The notes under the pieces are model-generated. The model saw nothing but the letters and a program-made list of their open reading frames with translations. It did no database searches and was not told the origin of the DNA. Positions 55,227 through 64,000 of a stretch of DNA of 64,000 nucleotides are shown here, one piece after another. The stretch spans positions 62,001-126,000 of the forward strand of contig CAVQDH010000007.1 of NCBI GenBank assembly GCA_963711215.1, given 5' to 3'. The stretch comes from WHUA01 sp963711215. Its GTDB lineage: Bacteria > Pseudomonadota > Alphaproteobacteria > UBA8366. Made by a program: the position numbers and the translations under genes. Numbering within the stretch: the stretch's first letter is position 1; each line of letters starts with the position of its first letter.

Positions 55227-56798
55227 TCATCGCATTCGCACGACAGCAAGTCCGACGGTGAAAAGCGACAGAATTGCCGCGAAAATCCAATCGCCGAATC
55301 GCTCATATGGTGTGGCCTGCGCGATCGGGCGCGGCAGATGAAAATCCAGCACGCCCTGGCGGGCGAGACCGATACGGCCGAGCTCGCGGCCATAAGGATC
55401 GAATACGGCGGAAATTCCCGTCGTCGCGGCACGGACAAGGGGTAGCCCTTCTTCGACGGCGCGCGCCCGCGTGATTGCGAGATGCTGATGCGGTCCCGCC
55501 GTGACGCCATACCACGCGTCGTTCGTCAGGTTGAGCATCCAGTCCGGACGATCGGACCGGTCGACGACGGCGCCGGGAAAAATCGCTTCGTAACAGATCA
55601 GCGGGCTGACGGGCGGCAATCCGTTGAGCCGTAACGTGACGGGACCATGCCCGGCGGAATAGTCGACGGCCCCCGGCGCTACCTTTTGAATAGGAAGATA
55701 ATCCCGGAACGGCGTGTATTCGCCGAACGGCACGAGATGCGATTTGTCATAGTGTCCGACCACATCGCCATGAACGTCCACTGCGAAAACCGAGTTCCAT
55801 ATCTTGAGCGGCGGCCCCTCGCGCCGCGGCGCCCCGGTAATCAGCAGCCCGCCCAACGGCGTCGCCCGTGCCATGACCGCCCGGTATGCCGGCTCTTCCT
55901 CGACAAAAAACGTCGCCGCATTCTCGGGCCAGATAATGTCCTTCACCCAGTCGGGCCGGTTTTCGACGCTCAGACGGAGATTCAGGCGGAAATTCTCGTC
56001 GCGCCTGTCGCGCCGCCACTTGTCCTGTTGAGGAATATCCGCCTGCACGATGCGCATGCCGATATGGGTCTCGTCCGCCGCGCCGAGCGCCGGTGCGCCG
56101 GCAAGACGGACCGCGCCGGCAAGCCACGGGAGGGCGAGGATCAGCGCCGCCGCGAGTGCGGCCCCGAGGCGCGTCTTGCGGTCGTCCCCTGCCAGCGCGG
56201 CAAGAAGAGAGGCCGACAGCACGGCGGCGAAGGACACGCCGTATATTCCCGCAAACGCCGCGGACTGCAGCAGCGCGGAGGAGCCGGACCAGCAGTACCC
56301 GACCAAGTTCCAGGGGAAGCCGGTGAAAAGGTGACCGCGCAGCCATTCGAACGCCGCCCAGCCGACAGCGAGCCACAGCGCACGCTCCAAATGGCTCCGC
56401 CCGATCGACGCCACCAGGCCGGCAAGTCCCGTATAGACGGCGAGAAAGGCCGGCAGGCCGAGGACCGCGAACGGGATGAGCCAGGCATGATCCTCGCCAT
56501 AGACCAGCAGTGCGTTGCCGATCCAATAGAGGCTGGAGGCGAACCAGCCGAAACCAAACCACCAGCCTGTCCAGAACGCGCCGCGACGGCTCCGTGCGCC
56601 GCCGATCATCCAGACGAGGAGCGGGAATGTCAGGTAGAGAACCGGCAGGAAATCCACCGGCGGCAGCGCCAATGTGGCGACCGCGCCCAGCAGAAACGAC
56701 ACGGCGCGACGGCGCCAGCCCGAAAAGCCCGCTACTTTCTCGGCAATTCCCGCCAGCGTCGCTGCCCGTGCGGCAGGCGCGGATACGTCATTCATCAT
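55227..56798 (-). CDS. lnt: Apolipoprotein N-acyltransferase
   Basis: A 523-residue inner-membrane enzyme that adds the third acyl chain to lipoproteins. Six to seven N-terminal transmembrane helices include GWWFGFGWFASSLYWIGNALL and the GHLFTGFPWNLVGY motif. The nitrilase-like periplasmic domain has the catalytic triad: Glu in IIWPENAATFF, Lys in YDKSHLVPFGEYTPFR and Cys in PLICYEAIFPG. A last helix closes the protein. Its ATG at 56798 overlaps the end of the CBS-protein gene by 11 bases. Intact. Confidence 0.94.
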   Translation of the reverse strand: MMNDVSAPAARAATLAGIAEKVAGFSGWRRRAVSFLLGAVATLALPPVDFLPVLYLTFPLLVWMIGGARSRRGAFWTGWWFGFGWFASSLYWIGNALLVYGEDHAWLIPFAVLGLPAFLAVYTGLAGLVASIGRSHLERALWLAVGWAAFEWLRGHLFTGFPWNLVGYCWSGSSALLQSAAFAGIYGVSFAAVLSASLLAALAGDDRKTRLGAALAAALILALPWLAGAVRLAGAPALGAADETHIGMRIVQADIPQQDKWRRDRRDENFRLNLRLSVENRPDWVKDIIWPENAATFFVEEEPAYRAVMARATPLGGLLITGAPRREGPPLKIWNSVFAVDVHGDVVGHYDKSHLVPFGEYTPFRDYLPIQKVAPGAVDYSAGHGPVTLRLNGLPPVSPLICYEAIFPGAVVDRSDRPDWMLNLTNDAWYGVTAGPHQHLAITRARAVEEGLPLVRAATTGISAVFDPYGRELGRIGLARQGVLDFHLPRPIAQATPYERFGDWIFAAILSLFTVGLAVVRMR

Positions 56799-57738
56799 CG
56801 ATCGGCCGGTGCGGCAGGTTGCCGATTCGGAGCCTGCGGATGCGTCGCGGGTCCGCCTCGATGACCTCGAATTCCACACCGGACGGTTCGTGGATGACGA
56901 CTTCGCCCCGCATCGGAACGCGGCCGGCCAGGCTGAAGACAAGGCCGCCAAGCGTATCGATATCGTCGTCCCGCTCTTCCTCGGTGCGGATGGGGCCGAC
57001 CTTGGATTCGAATTCGTCGAGCTGCACGCGCGCATCGGCCACGATCGTGCCGTCGGCGGATTGCTCTATCGTCGGACGCTCCGTCTCGTCGTGCTCATCT
57101 TCGATTTCGCCGACGATCTGCTCCACCACATCCTCGATGGTGATCAGCCCGTCCACGCCGCCGTATTCATCGACGACCAGCGCCATATGCATGCGCGACA
57201 GCCGCATCTGCAGCAGCAAGTCGAGCACCCGCATGCTGGGCGCGACGAACAGCACGGGGCGGGCGATTTCCGACAGCGTGACCTTCCGGCCCTTGTTCTC
57301 GACCGCCGCGGCGAGCACGTCCTTGATATGGACCATGCCGATGACCTCGTCGAGCGAGCCGCGATACACCGGCAGGCGGGAGTGCGTCTCCTTCGCCATC
57401 AGATGCAGGACCTTGTCCAATGGCGTCATGCATTCGACGGCGACGATGTCGGCGCGCGGCACCATGACATCGTTCACCGTGACGCCGCCGACCGTGAGGA
57501 CGCGCTCGATCAGCTGCCGTTCCCGCGGCTCGATCGGCTCTTCACGCTCCTCGTGCTGCTCGATCAGCTCTTCGAGTGTCTCGCGGACGCTCGTTCCGAC
57601 GGTGCGGCCGTTGCGCAGACCTTTCAGCCACCGCCGTATACCGCCAGGCCTGCGCTGGTCCGTGGCGGTATCGGTGCTAGACGGCGGGTCGACTGATTCA
57701 GATTCGTCGTTCATCGTGGTTACAGTGGCCGGTCGCAT
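56788..57738 (-). CDS. CorC/TlyC-type CBS-domain protein
   Basis: A 316-residue cytoplasmic protein without the membrane DUF21 domain of longer relatives. It contains a CBS pair (NDVMVPRADIVAVECM, SRLPVYRGSLDEVIGMVHIK, MALVVDEYGGVDGLITIED) and a C-terminal CorC_HlyC domain (DTLGGLVFSLAGRVPMRGEV). Relatives are linked to magnesium/cobalt efflux or membrane stress. Its ATG overlaps the ybeY stop (TAATG), and its end overlaps lnt, giving a tightly coupled phoH-ybeY-corC-lnt order. Confidence 0.9.
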   Translation of the reverse strand: MRPATVTTMNDESESVDPPSSTDTATDQRRPGGIRRWLKGLRNGRTVGTSVRETLEELIEQHEEREEPIEPRERQLIERVLTVGGVTVNDVMVPRADIVAVECMTPLDKVLHLMAKETHSRLPVYRGSLDEVIGMVHIKDVLAAAVENKGRKVTLSEIARPVLFVAPSMRVLDLLLQMRLSRMHMALVVDEYGGVDGLITIEDVVEQIVGEIEDEHDETERPTIEQSADGTIVADARVQLDEFESKVGPIRTEEERDDDIDTLGGLVFSLAGRVPMRGEVVIHEPSGVEFEVIEADPRRIRRLRIGNLPHRPIDDE

Positions 57739-58235
57739 TACTCGGCCGCCTCGCGATAGCGATAGGGATCGGGCAAACCGAGGCCGGCAAGGGTCTGCAC
57801 CTCGAGCGCTTCCATCGTCTCCGCCTCGGGGTCGGTCTCGTGGTCATATCCCAAGAGATGCAGGACGCCATGCACCACGAGGTGACTGAGATGGGCGGCA
57901 ACCGGCTTGTCCTGCGCCGCAGCTTCCCGCGCCACGACGCCGCTGGCAAGGACGACGTCGCCCAGCATCGTCGGCAGGCCGCCCGCGGGCGCCGCTTCGG
58001 CGATCGGAAAGGAGAGCACGTTGGTCGGCCGGTCGAGACCGCGGTGACGCTTGTTGAGCGCGCGCACCGTCTCGTCATCGGCGAGCAGAATACTGACTTC
58101 GGCCGCGGCGTCGGCCAGGGCCAGCGACCGCCACGCGGCCTCCGCGGCGCCGCGCGCGATCGCTTCGGCGTCGGGCAGCAGCTCCTGCCACGCTTCCGCG
58201 CCAACGGTGATGTCGACAGTCAGCGGCGTGGTCAT
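57738..58235 (-). CDS. ybeY: Endoribonuclease YbeY
   Basis: A 165-residue zinc-dependent RNase for 16S rRNA 3'-end maturation and ribosome quality control. The zinc motif is HLVVHGVLHLLGYDHETD, with the three His ligands. RHRGLDRPTNVLSFPI is the second signature. The ATG overlaps the phoH stop by four bases (ATGA). Intact. Confidence 0.94.
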   Translation of the reverse strand: MTTPLTVDITVGAEAWQELLPDAEAIARGAAEAAWRSLALADAAAEVSILLADDETVRALNKRHRGLDRPTNVLSFPIAEAAPAGGLPTMLGDVVLASGVVAREAAAQDKPVAAHLSHLVVHGVLHLLGYDHETDPEAETMEALEVQTLAGLGLPDPYRYREAAE

Positions 58236-59221
58236 TTTCCGTCATCCGGCGCGCTGTTGCGCGACCGCCGCTCGTAAGCGCCGACGATGCGCGCCACCAG
58301 TGGATGGCGCACCACGTCGCGCTCGGTGAAATAGATGAAGCTCACGGATTCGATCCCGTCCAGGGTATCCGCCGCATCGCGCAGCCCCGAGGTGATCCCC
58401 TTCGGCAGGTCGACCTGGCTGAGATCGCCGGTGACGACCATGCGGCTGTTCTCGCCGAGACGGGTCAGGAACATCTTCATCTGGATCGGCGTCGTATTCT
58501 GTGCCTCGTCCAGGATCACGAAGGCGTTCGACAGCGTCCGGCCGCGCATGAAGGCGAGCGGCGCGATCTCGATCTCGCCCGTCTCCAGCTTCTTCATCAC
58601 CTGGTCGGCCGGCAGCGTATCGTAAAGCGCGTCATAGAGCGGCCTGAGATAGGGATCGACCTTTTCGCGCATGTCGCCGGGCAGGAAGCCGAGCCGCTCG
58701 CCCGCCTCGACCGCCGGACGCGACAGAATCAGCCGGTCGACCCGTCCCGTGATCAACATCTCGACCGCGAAACAGACGGCGAGATACGTCTTGCCGGTGC
58801 CGGCCGGCCCAAGACCCAGGACAAGCTCGTTCCGCTGCATCGCCTCGATGTAGCGCCGCTGCGCCGCCGAGCGGGCGGAGATTCGCTTCTTGCGCGTCTT
58901 GATCGTCGGTTCGTCACCGAGCGTGCCCTGCTCACCCAGGTCCGCCATGCGGAGCGCGGCGTCGACTTCCGCCGGATCGACCGGCTCGCCGGTCTTCACC
59001 CGCTGATAAAGCCGCAGCATGGCGCGCCGCGCGAGCTCCGCGCCATCCGCCGGGCCATTGATGATCAGCTGGTTGCCGCGGCTGGTGAGGGAGACGCCCA
59101 GGCGCTGCTCGATCTGCGCCAGGTGCTTGTCATGCGCGCCGAAGAGCAGCGGCAGCAGCCGGTTGTCGTCGAAGTCGAGCTGCAACGTTGCCGGCTCGGC
59201 GGATTGGGAGAGCGATCTCAC
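58232..59221 (-). CDS. PhoH-like ATPase
   Basis: A 329-residue P-loop ATPase. A KH-like N-terminal part (LFGAHDKHLAQIEQRLGVSL) is followed by Walker A GPAGTGKTYLAVCFA, SRPAVEAGERLGFLPGDMREK and Walker B FVILDEAQNTTP. It is thought to be an RNA-associated ATPase that works with YbeY. The start is a GTG at 59221, overlapping the miaB stop as GTGA. A TTG at 59227 is a weaker alternative. Intact. Confidence 0.92.
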   Translation of the reverse strand: MRSLSQSAEPATLQLDFDDNRLLPLLFGAHDKHLAQIEQRLGVSLTSRGNQLIINGPADGAELARRAMLRLYQRVKTGEPVDPAEVDAALRMADLGEQGTLGDEPTIKTRKKRISARSAAQRRYIEAMQRNELVLGLGPAGTGKTYLAVCFAVEMLITGRVDRLILSRPAVEAGERLGFLPGDMREKVDPYLRPLYDALYDTLPADQVMKKLETGEIEIAPLAFMRGRTLSNAFVILDEAQNTTPIQMKMFLTRLGENSRMVVTGDLSQVDLPKGITSGLRDAADTLDGIESVSFIYFTERDVVRHPLVARIVGAYERRSRNSAPDDGK

Positions 59222-60607
59222 GGGCAAGCCGCCTCCGCCGCCGCGTCCTGTCCGAACCTGCCGGCGGCGGTCCAGGCAAGCTCGCCGCGCAGGCTGTTCG
59301 ACAGGACCTCGGCGATGCGGACCGGCGCGGATTTACCCAGCAGGCCTGCCGGCGCCAGCACGTGCACCGCCTGCAGGTAGGGCGAGCGGCCGACGACCTG
59401 GCCCTCATGCCGGCCGATGTCCTGGAACAGCACCGGCAGCACGCTGCCCAGCTGGCGCCTGTTGAACCCGTCCTGCTGCGCCCGGAGCAGCTGCTGCAGC
59501 CCGGCGAGACGCGCGTCCTTCACGGATTCGGCAACCTGATCCGTGGCGTCCGCCGCCGGCGTTCCCGGCCGCGGGCTGTATTTGAACGAAAAAGCCTGGG
59601 CGAAACCGATATCGTTGATCAGCGCCAGCGTCGCGGCGAAATCCTTGTCGCTTTCGCCGGGGAATCCCACGATGAAATCCGAAGACAGCGCAAGGTCGGG
59701 GCGCGCGGCGCGCAGACGACCGATCAGCCGGCGATAGTCGTCGGCGCTGTGCCGGCGGTTCATCGCCGCGAGGATCCGGTCCGATCCCGACTGCACCGGG
59801 AGATGCAGGAACGGCATCAGCTTGTCGACCTCGCCATGCGCCGCGATCAGGTCGTCGTCCATGTCACGCGGATGGCTGGTCGTGTAACGGATACGCGCGA
59901 GCCCCTCGATCCGGGCAAGCCGGCGCACCAGGGCCGCAAGGCCCCATTCGCCGCCGTCCGGTCCCGCGCCGTGATAGGCATTGACGTTCTGGCCCAGCAG
60001 CGTGATTTCGCGCACGCCCGCCGCCACCAGCCGCTCCGCCTCGGCGACAACAGCCGCCGCCGGCCGCGACTGCTCGCCGCCCCGCGTATACGGAACGACA
60101 CAGAAGGTGCAGAACCGGTCGCAGCCCTCTTGAATGGTCAGGAAAGCAGTCACGCCCTGCGGCGCCGTTTCCTCCGGCAGGAAATCGAACTTGTCCTCGG
60201 CGGGAAATTCGGTGTCGAGCAGCCGGGTCCCGGCCTCCCGCTCGACCCGCGCCACCATATCGGCCAGCCGGTGATAGGTCTGGGGCCCGAAGACGATGTC
60301 GACATAGGGCGCGCGGTCGAGGATTTCCTCGCCCTGCGCCTGCGCGACGCAGCCAGCCACCGCGATCAGCATGCGCCGGCCAAGGCGTTCGCCGTCGTCC
60401 TTGAGGAGGCGCAGGCGCCCGAGCTCGGAATAGACCTTTTCCGCCGCTTTCTCGCGAATATGACAGGTGTTCAGGATGACCAGATCCGCCTCCGCCGGTG
60501 CATCGACCACGCGGTAGCCCAAAGGCGCCAGAACATCCGCCATACGCATCGAGTTCGTAGACGTTCATCTGGCAACCATACGTCTTTAGGTAGAGCTTCT
60601 TATCCAC
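59218..60607 (-). CDS. miaB: tRNA-2-methylthio-N6-isopentenyladenosine synthase MiaB (frameshifted)
   Basis: A radical-SAM methylthiotransferase of about 460 residues that modifies A37 of tRNAs. The N-terminal frame starts at GTG 60607 (a TTG at 60616 is possible) and reads KKLYLKTYGCQMNVY, the first cluster cysteine. One surplus A near 60555 breaks it. The rest, MRMADVLAPLGYRVV, LNTCHIREKAAEKVYSELG, VAGCVAQ, the radical-SAM CDRFCTFCVVPYTRG and a C-terminal TRAM domain, runs to 59218. Removing the A restores NVYDSMRMADVL. Coupled to phoH by GTGA. Confidence 0.91.
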
Positions 60608-60755
60608 CGTCAGCAACCTGCGTGCCGACTGGGGACAGGTTGGGCTCGGCCCTTTCCTGCAAAACCTTTCTTCAATTCCGTCGAATCCGGACTTCGATCC
60701 CGTTCAGACCGTTTCTAGCGCTATAGAAGCCAATATTACCTAATTTTTCATATAT

Positions 60756-61674
60756 TCACATCTCCCGGCCGGTTTCAAGTACGGCGCTGTTGGGCCAGAT
60801 CGGCAACAGCAGCTGACCGGCGAGGGGCCGTTGTTCGGCCGGCGGGCGGTAAACCATACGGCCGGCAAGGGCGTCCGACAGGCCGCGCGCGACTTCGGCG
60901 TGGCAATGCTGGGCCAGGGCCTTGCGCGACGCGAACTGCGACAGGCGGACGGGATCGTGAAACACGACATCGATGCCGGCGCCGCCGATGCCGAGACATT
61001 CCCAGAGATGGCCGACCAGCGTCATGTCCCCGTACCAGGCGAAATAAGGCCTGAGCCGCCGTCCCATCGGCAAGCCCCGATGCCGGCTGTAAGCGATCGT
61101 CACCGGCTGAACCTTGAGCTCGCCTCCGGCGGCGGTAGTCGCATCCGCGGCCGCGAAAAGCGCGCTCTTGAACGGCAGGACGCGATTGCCGTCACTGCTC
61201 GTCCCTTCCGGAAAGAGGACAAGGCTGCCGCCCGATCCGCAGCACCCGGCGAAGCTCATTCGACTGGCTGCGGACGCTGTGGGCCCGGCGCTCGATGAAA
61301 AGCGTGCCCGTAAGCTTGCTCAGCGCGCCGATAATGGGCCATCGGGAGACTTCGGCTTTTGCCACGAACCGGGCATCCACAATGCCGCCCAACACGCTGA
61401 CGTCGAGATAGGACGCGTGATTGCAGACATAAAGGATGGGGCCGCCCACGGCGGGGACGCCATACGCGCTGACATCCAGGCCGAGAAACCGGCAAGACGT
61501 CCGGTGCCACAGCCGGGGCAGGTACTGGGCCAGCGGCGCCGACAGGCGCAGCGCACAGAGCTGGATCGCCGACAGGCATACCGTCACGACGATAAGCGCC
61601 ATCGCGCGCACGGCCGCGCGGAGATGCGCCCATCCGCCAATGGCGCCTTGATGAGGCGGGAGGTTAGGCCGCAT
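60756..61674 (-). CDS. olsA: 1-acyl-glycerol-3-phosphate/lyso-ornithine-lipid acyltransferase (frameshifted)
   Basis: A membrane-bound PlsC-family acyltransferase of about 305 residues. An N-terminal hydrophobic helix (AMALIVVTVCLSAIQLCAL) precedes the catalytic NHASYLD, then KLTGTLFIERRA. One surplus A near 61225 shifts the frame, which resumes with GGSLVLFPEGTSSDGNRVLPF, the second signature. It starts inside the olsB-like gene (11-base overlap), so it is probably OlsA, esterifying lyso-ornithine lipid, and not the housekeeping PlsC. That choice rests on the neighbour. Confidence 0.82.
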
Positions 61675-62509
61675 TCAGCGATTTCACCTCGCAGCCATAG
61701 TGATGCGCGTATTTCGCGGTAATCAGCGACGCCTGCACGACGACACAGACGTCGGTGCAGTTGAAATCGGCATCGACCACGGCGCCGTCGCCGACGAAGC
61801 CACCGAGACGCAGGTAACCTTTGATCAGCGGCGGCAGGTCGGCCAACGCTTGAGCCGCGTCGATCGCGTCCTTCGGAAGCGTGTCCATGGCAACGAAGCG
61901 GTCCGGCTGCGCGCGCGGCCGGATATGGCGCGGCGCCAGGTGGAAATGGTGCAGGTAGGCGAGCGGCAGCCGAAGCGCTTCGGGATCGGCGCCCGGCAAG
62001 CTGCCGCAGCCGAACAGCAGCTCCGCTCCGGACTGGTTGATATACGCCGCGATGCCCCGCCACAGGAGATTGATGATCCGGCCGCTGCGGTGGCCCTGAT
62101 CGACGCAGGAGCGTCCGAGCTCGAGCACTTCGCCCGGCCAGGCTTCGAGGCGGGAAAGGTCGAACTCCGCGCTCGAGTAGAAGCCGCCCGCGCCCACAGC
62201 CTCGCGGCGGATCAGCCGGTAGGTGCCGATGACGGCTTCTCCGGCAGTCCGGCGGCTGGTGTCCAGCGCCAGCAGGTGGTCCGCCTGATCGTCGAACGCG
62301 TCGAAGTCCCGCTTCTCGCGGGCGACGGCCGCAGACGGCATCGCTTTGTGCTCACCATAGAATATCCGGTAGCGCAGCGCTTGCGCGGCCCTGACCTCGT
62401 CCTCGCTCTCCGCGAGCCGAACGAGGATGGGGCCGGATTGCACGGCGACCGCGTCTCGCGCATCTGTCGGTGTTCCGTCCCGGGTAGGATTCGTTGCTTG
62501 GTCGTACAT
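61664..62509 (-). CDS. olsB: OlsB-like ornithine N-acyltransferase (GNAT fold)
   Basis: A 281-residue acyl-ACP-dependent acyltransferase of the OlsB/hemolysin-like family. RLAESEDEVRAAQALRYRIFYGE and FDAFDDQADHLLALD, VIGTYRLIRREA, EFDLSRLEAWPGEVLELGRSCV and the C-terminal PPLIKGYLRLGGFVGDGAVVD match. It makes lyso-ornithine lipid, which the overlapping acyltransferase completes. Ornithine lipids replace phospholipids under phosphate limitation in many alphaproteobacteria. The 142 bases upstream contain several palindromes and a PhoB-like half-site. Confidence 0.86.
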   Translation of the reverse strand: MYDQATNPTRDGTPTDARDAVAVQSGPILVRLAESEDEVRAAQALRYRIFYGEHKAMPSAAVAREKRDFDAFDDQADHLLALDTSRRTAGEAVIGTYRLIRREAVGAGGFYSSAEFDLSRLEAWPGEVLELGRSCVDQGHRSGRIINLLWRGIAAYINQSGAELLFGCGSLPGADPEALRLPLAYLHHFHLAPRHIRPRAQPDRFVAMDTLPKDAIDAAQALADLPPLIKGYLRLGGFVGDGAVVDADFNCTDVCVVVQASLITAKYAHHYGCEVKSLNAA

Positions 62510-62550
62510 GTTGCGCCTTTGCTCGATTGAGCGTTAAGGCTGCCCCAATT

Positions 62551-62611
62551 ATGACAGCAAGCGCACGTATCGCACCGTAATGTTACGGTTCGACTTATAG
62601 TCGTGTTACGA
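62551..62611 (-). promoter_or_regulatory. Palindrome cluster upstream of olsB
   Basis: ACCGTAA-TG-TTACGGT (62574-62589) is a perfect palindrome with 7-base arms. CGACT-TAT-AGTCG (62591-62603) and TCGT-GTT-ACGA (62601-62611) follow. Nearer olsB, the minus strand reads CTGTCAT (62551-62557), the left half of a Pho box, but the second half is poor. Regulator identities are not known. Confidence 0.45.
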
Positions 62612-62651
62612 TTTTAAGGCTAAAGCTGGAGACGATGCTGTATTCGAACAG

Positions 62652-63080
62652 TCAAGCCTTGCTCTTTTTCTTTCTTTTGGCGGAGATGCAATAAAGCTCG
62701 AGGCGATGGTCGACTAATTCGTAGCCCAATTTCTTGGCGACTTCCCGTTGGAGGCGCTCGATTTCTTCGTTCTGGAACTCGATCACGTCTCCGGTATCAA
62801 TATCGATCAGGTGATCGTGGTGAATTTCCGTCGCCTCTTCGTAGCGCGACCGCCCATCCCGGAAATCATGTCTCTCCAGGATGTTGGCCTCCTCGAACAG
62901 CCGCACGGTGCGATAGACCGTCGCGATGCTTATGGCTTTGTCGATCTCGCTCGCGCGGCGGTACAGCTCTTCCACATCGGGATGGTCTGTCGCCTCCGAC
63001 AGCACCCGGGCGATCACCCGGCGTTGGGCCGTCATCTTGAGCCCTTTTTCGGCGCAAAGTTTCTCAATTCTATCGGGCAC
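62652..63080 (-). CDS. fur: Fur family regulator (Fur/Mur type)
   Basis: A 142-residue metal-responsive repressor. The GTG start at 63080 with GGAG eight bases upstream gives the family beginning PDRIEKLCAEKGLKMTAQRR. HPDVEELYRRA and ISIATVYRTVRLFEEANI form the winged helix. The dimerisation part has EIHHDHLIDIDTGDVIEF. No CxxC zinc pairs are present, as in alphaproteobacterial Fur/Mur, which may respond to manganese or iron. With Irr also in the window, this protein may have the manganese (Mur) role. Confidence 0.9.
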   Translation of the reverse strand: MPDRIEKLCAEKGLKMTAQRRVIARVLSEATDHPDVEELYRRASEIDKAISIATVYRTVRLFEEANILERHDFRDGRSRYEEATEIHHDHLIDIDTGDVIEFQNEEIERLQREVAKKLGYELVDHRLELYCISAKRKKKSKA

Positions 63081-63205
63081 GGCAGCTCCGCAATACCGCA
63101 GTAATTTGATCAAATTTTATACCATGAATCGCCCGTTTCGCCGCGGACTTTTATGTCAGCGGAAGGGACAATAACCGACCAGCCGAATTGGCCCCCGAAG
63201 GCCGA

Positions 63206-63637
63206 TCAGGCCTGGCGGCCTCTCCGCGAACGGGTGCCGAGGCCAATCTGCTTGGCGAGCCGGCTGCGCTGTTTCGCGTAGTTGGGAGCGACCATCGGAT
63301 AATCGGGCGAGAGACCCCACCGCTCCCGATACTCCTCCGGCGTCATGTTGTAGGCCGTCTTGAGATGCCGCTTCAGCATCTTCAGCTTCTTGCCATCCTC
63401 GAGACAGACTATGAAGTCGGGCGTAATCGACTTCTTGATCGGAACCGCCGGGGTCGGACGATCGGTGCTGCCGCCCTCGGTCCCACCCACCGACGCCAAC
63501 GTCCTGTACACCTGCTCAATCAAGCCCGGCAAATCTGACAGCGCCACCGTATTATTGGAAACGTGCGCTGCTACGATCTCGGAAGTAAGGCCGAGAATTT
63601 CTTCCCTCTTTACGTCGTTCGTGGATGACTCTGTCAT
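63206..63637 (-). CDS. mucR: MucR/Ros family zinc-finger regulator
   Basis: A 143-residue nucleoid-associated-like transcriptional regulator. The helical N-terminal half (LTSEIVAAHVSNNTVALSDL, LIEQVYRTLA) mediates oligomerisation. The C-terminal Ros-type finger includes IVCLEDGKKLKMLKRHLKTA, TPEEYRERWGLSPDYPMVAP and the basic end SRLAKQIGLG. MucR controls exopolysaccharide, motility and cell-cycle genes in rhizobia and Brucella. The ATG at 63637 is preferred over an upstream start at 63673. The 210-base AT-rich upstream region may hold MucR's own low-complexity targets. Confidence 0.92.
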   Translation of the reverse strand: MTESSTNDVKREEILGLTSEIVAAHVSNNTVALSDLPGLIEQVYRTLASVGGTEGGSTDRPTPAVPIKKSITPDFIVCLEDGKKLKMLKRHLKTAYNMTPEEYRERWGLSPDYPMVAPNYAKQRSRLAKQIGLGTRSRRGRQA

Positions 63638-63847
63638 CTTTTCGTGCCCCTTTATTGATTGGGTCACCACCATGACCCTTTTTCCGCAATTTTCAGCGGA
63701 AAACTCGCCTGTTGTTTATTCTTAGTCTTGGCTTCTCCGACTAACCGATTCTGACTGTCGTTTATAGCCGAAGAAACATTGTCAGTTATAATCTAGCAAG
63801 CATTTGCGGGTCGTATCAAGAGATAGCTATTTTTTCTAATATTTCCA
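63638..63847. other. AT-rich gap between rimI and mucR
   Basis: About 210 bases much richer in A/T than the window average. It probably contains the mucR promoter. No strong -35/-10 pair, tRNA or small gene was recognised. MucR is known to bind AT-rich DNA, so self-regulation is plausible. Confidence 0.35.
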
Positions 63848-64000
63848 TTAAGAGTCAGATTTTTTCACGGTATGACGCATGATCAACGCAGCAATGGCCG
63901 GCCTACTCTTACGCCGATAGTAGTCGGGCCGGCGGCCGACGGTCTCGAACCCGGCGCAGCGGTAGAACGCGATGGCGCCCGGATTGTCCTCCGCCACCTC
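63848..64000 (-). CDS. rimI: RimI-like GNAT acetyltransferase, C-terminal part (truncated by window end)
   Basis: The frame is open to the right edge, and about 50 residues are visible, ending at the TAA complementary to 63848-63850. EVAEDNPGAIAFYRCAGFETV followed by GRRPDYYRR is the conserved last part of RimI, the ribosomal S18 alanine N-acetyltransferase (landmarks EVAEDNPGAIAFY, GRRPDYYRR). Position next to mucR and fur also fits alphaproteobacterial order. The acetyl-CoA-binding motif lies outside the window. Confidence 0.75.
   Translation of the reverse strand, partial: EVAEDNPGAIAFYRCAGFETVGRRPDYYRRKSRPAIAALIMRHTVKKSDS

Noticed and set aside
62541..62560. Full Pho box upstream of olsB
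   Set aside because: Only one CTGTCAT half is good; the expected second repeat at 11 bases is poor on either side.

Overview
The window is GC-rich, densely coded DNA from an alphaproteobacterium, most likely a Rhodospirillales-type lineage. The placement rests on gene content and order. RegB/RegA, Irr and MucR are all present, as is an alphaproteobacterial-type Fur without the usual cysteine pairs. An XRE regulator lies beside metK, and olsB-olsA encode ornithine-lipid synthesis. Four housekeeping blocks are recognisable: mutM/ubiE-ubiB-coaBC-dut, rpsT-dnaA-dnaN-recF-gyrB, fabA-fabB-fabI, and rpsO-truB-rbfA-infB-ylxR-nusA-rimP running into trmB-metK-lnt-corC-ybeY-phoH-miaB. No rRNA, tRNA, CRISPR array, insertion sequence or prophage was recognised.

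Layout. 1-12.8 kb: the tail of an EAL-domain gene, the redox two-component pair regA/regB, an ABC-2 exporter, a divergent CobT-like gene facing a CobC-like phosphatase, several small conserved proteins of unknown function, a YcgN/YgjP-type pair and a class A penicillin-binding protein. 12.8-16.1 kb: irr, then a rubrerythrin / Fe-S CCG-domain protein / DUF3501 operon whose promoter carries a perfect Irr-type inverted repeat. This is the most interesting regulatory unit in the window. 16.2-23.6 kb: an accessory metabolic stretch with an SH3 protein, a hydroxyacid dehydrogenase, an M20 carbamoylase-type amidase, orotate phosphoribosyltransferase, an HpcH aldolase, a serine hydrolase and a LLM flavin oxidoreductase. 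23.6-32.8 kb: moeB-cysK, rrf2, dut-coaBC, ubiB-ubiE, mutM, enoyl-CoA hydratase and rpsT. 32.9-42.7 kb: dnaA, dnaN, recF, gyrB, fabA, fabB, fabI. 42.8-63.1 kb: one long minus-strand block for RNA decay, translation, tRNA modification, lipoprotein and ornithine-lipid synthesis, ending at fur. 63.2-64 kb: mucR and the end of rimI.

The most important caveat concerns sequence quality. About twenty genes are interrupted by single-base indels, including pnp, fabI, truB, rimP, trmB, miaB, dut, cysK and ubiB. In nearly all of them both halves align with the expected protein, and removing or adding one base restores the family sequence. I read these as sequencing or assembly indels, not gene decay, and annotate each as one gene spanning both frames. 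The stretch 18.0-19.7 kb is worse and looks as if bases are missing where the others have extra ones. Real pseudogenes cannot be excluded there.
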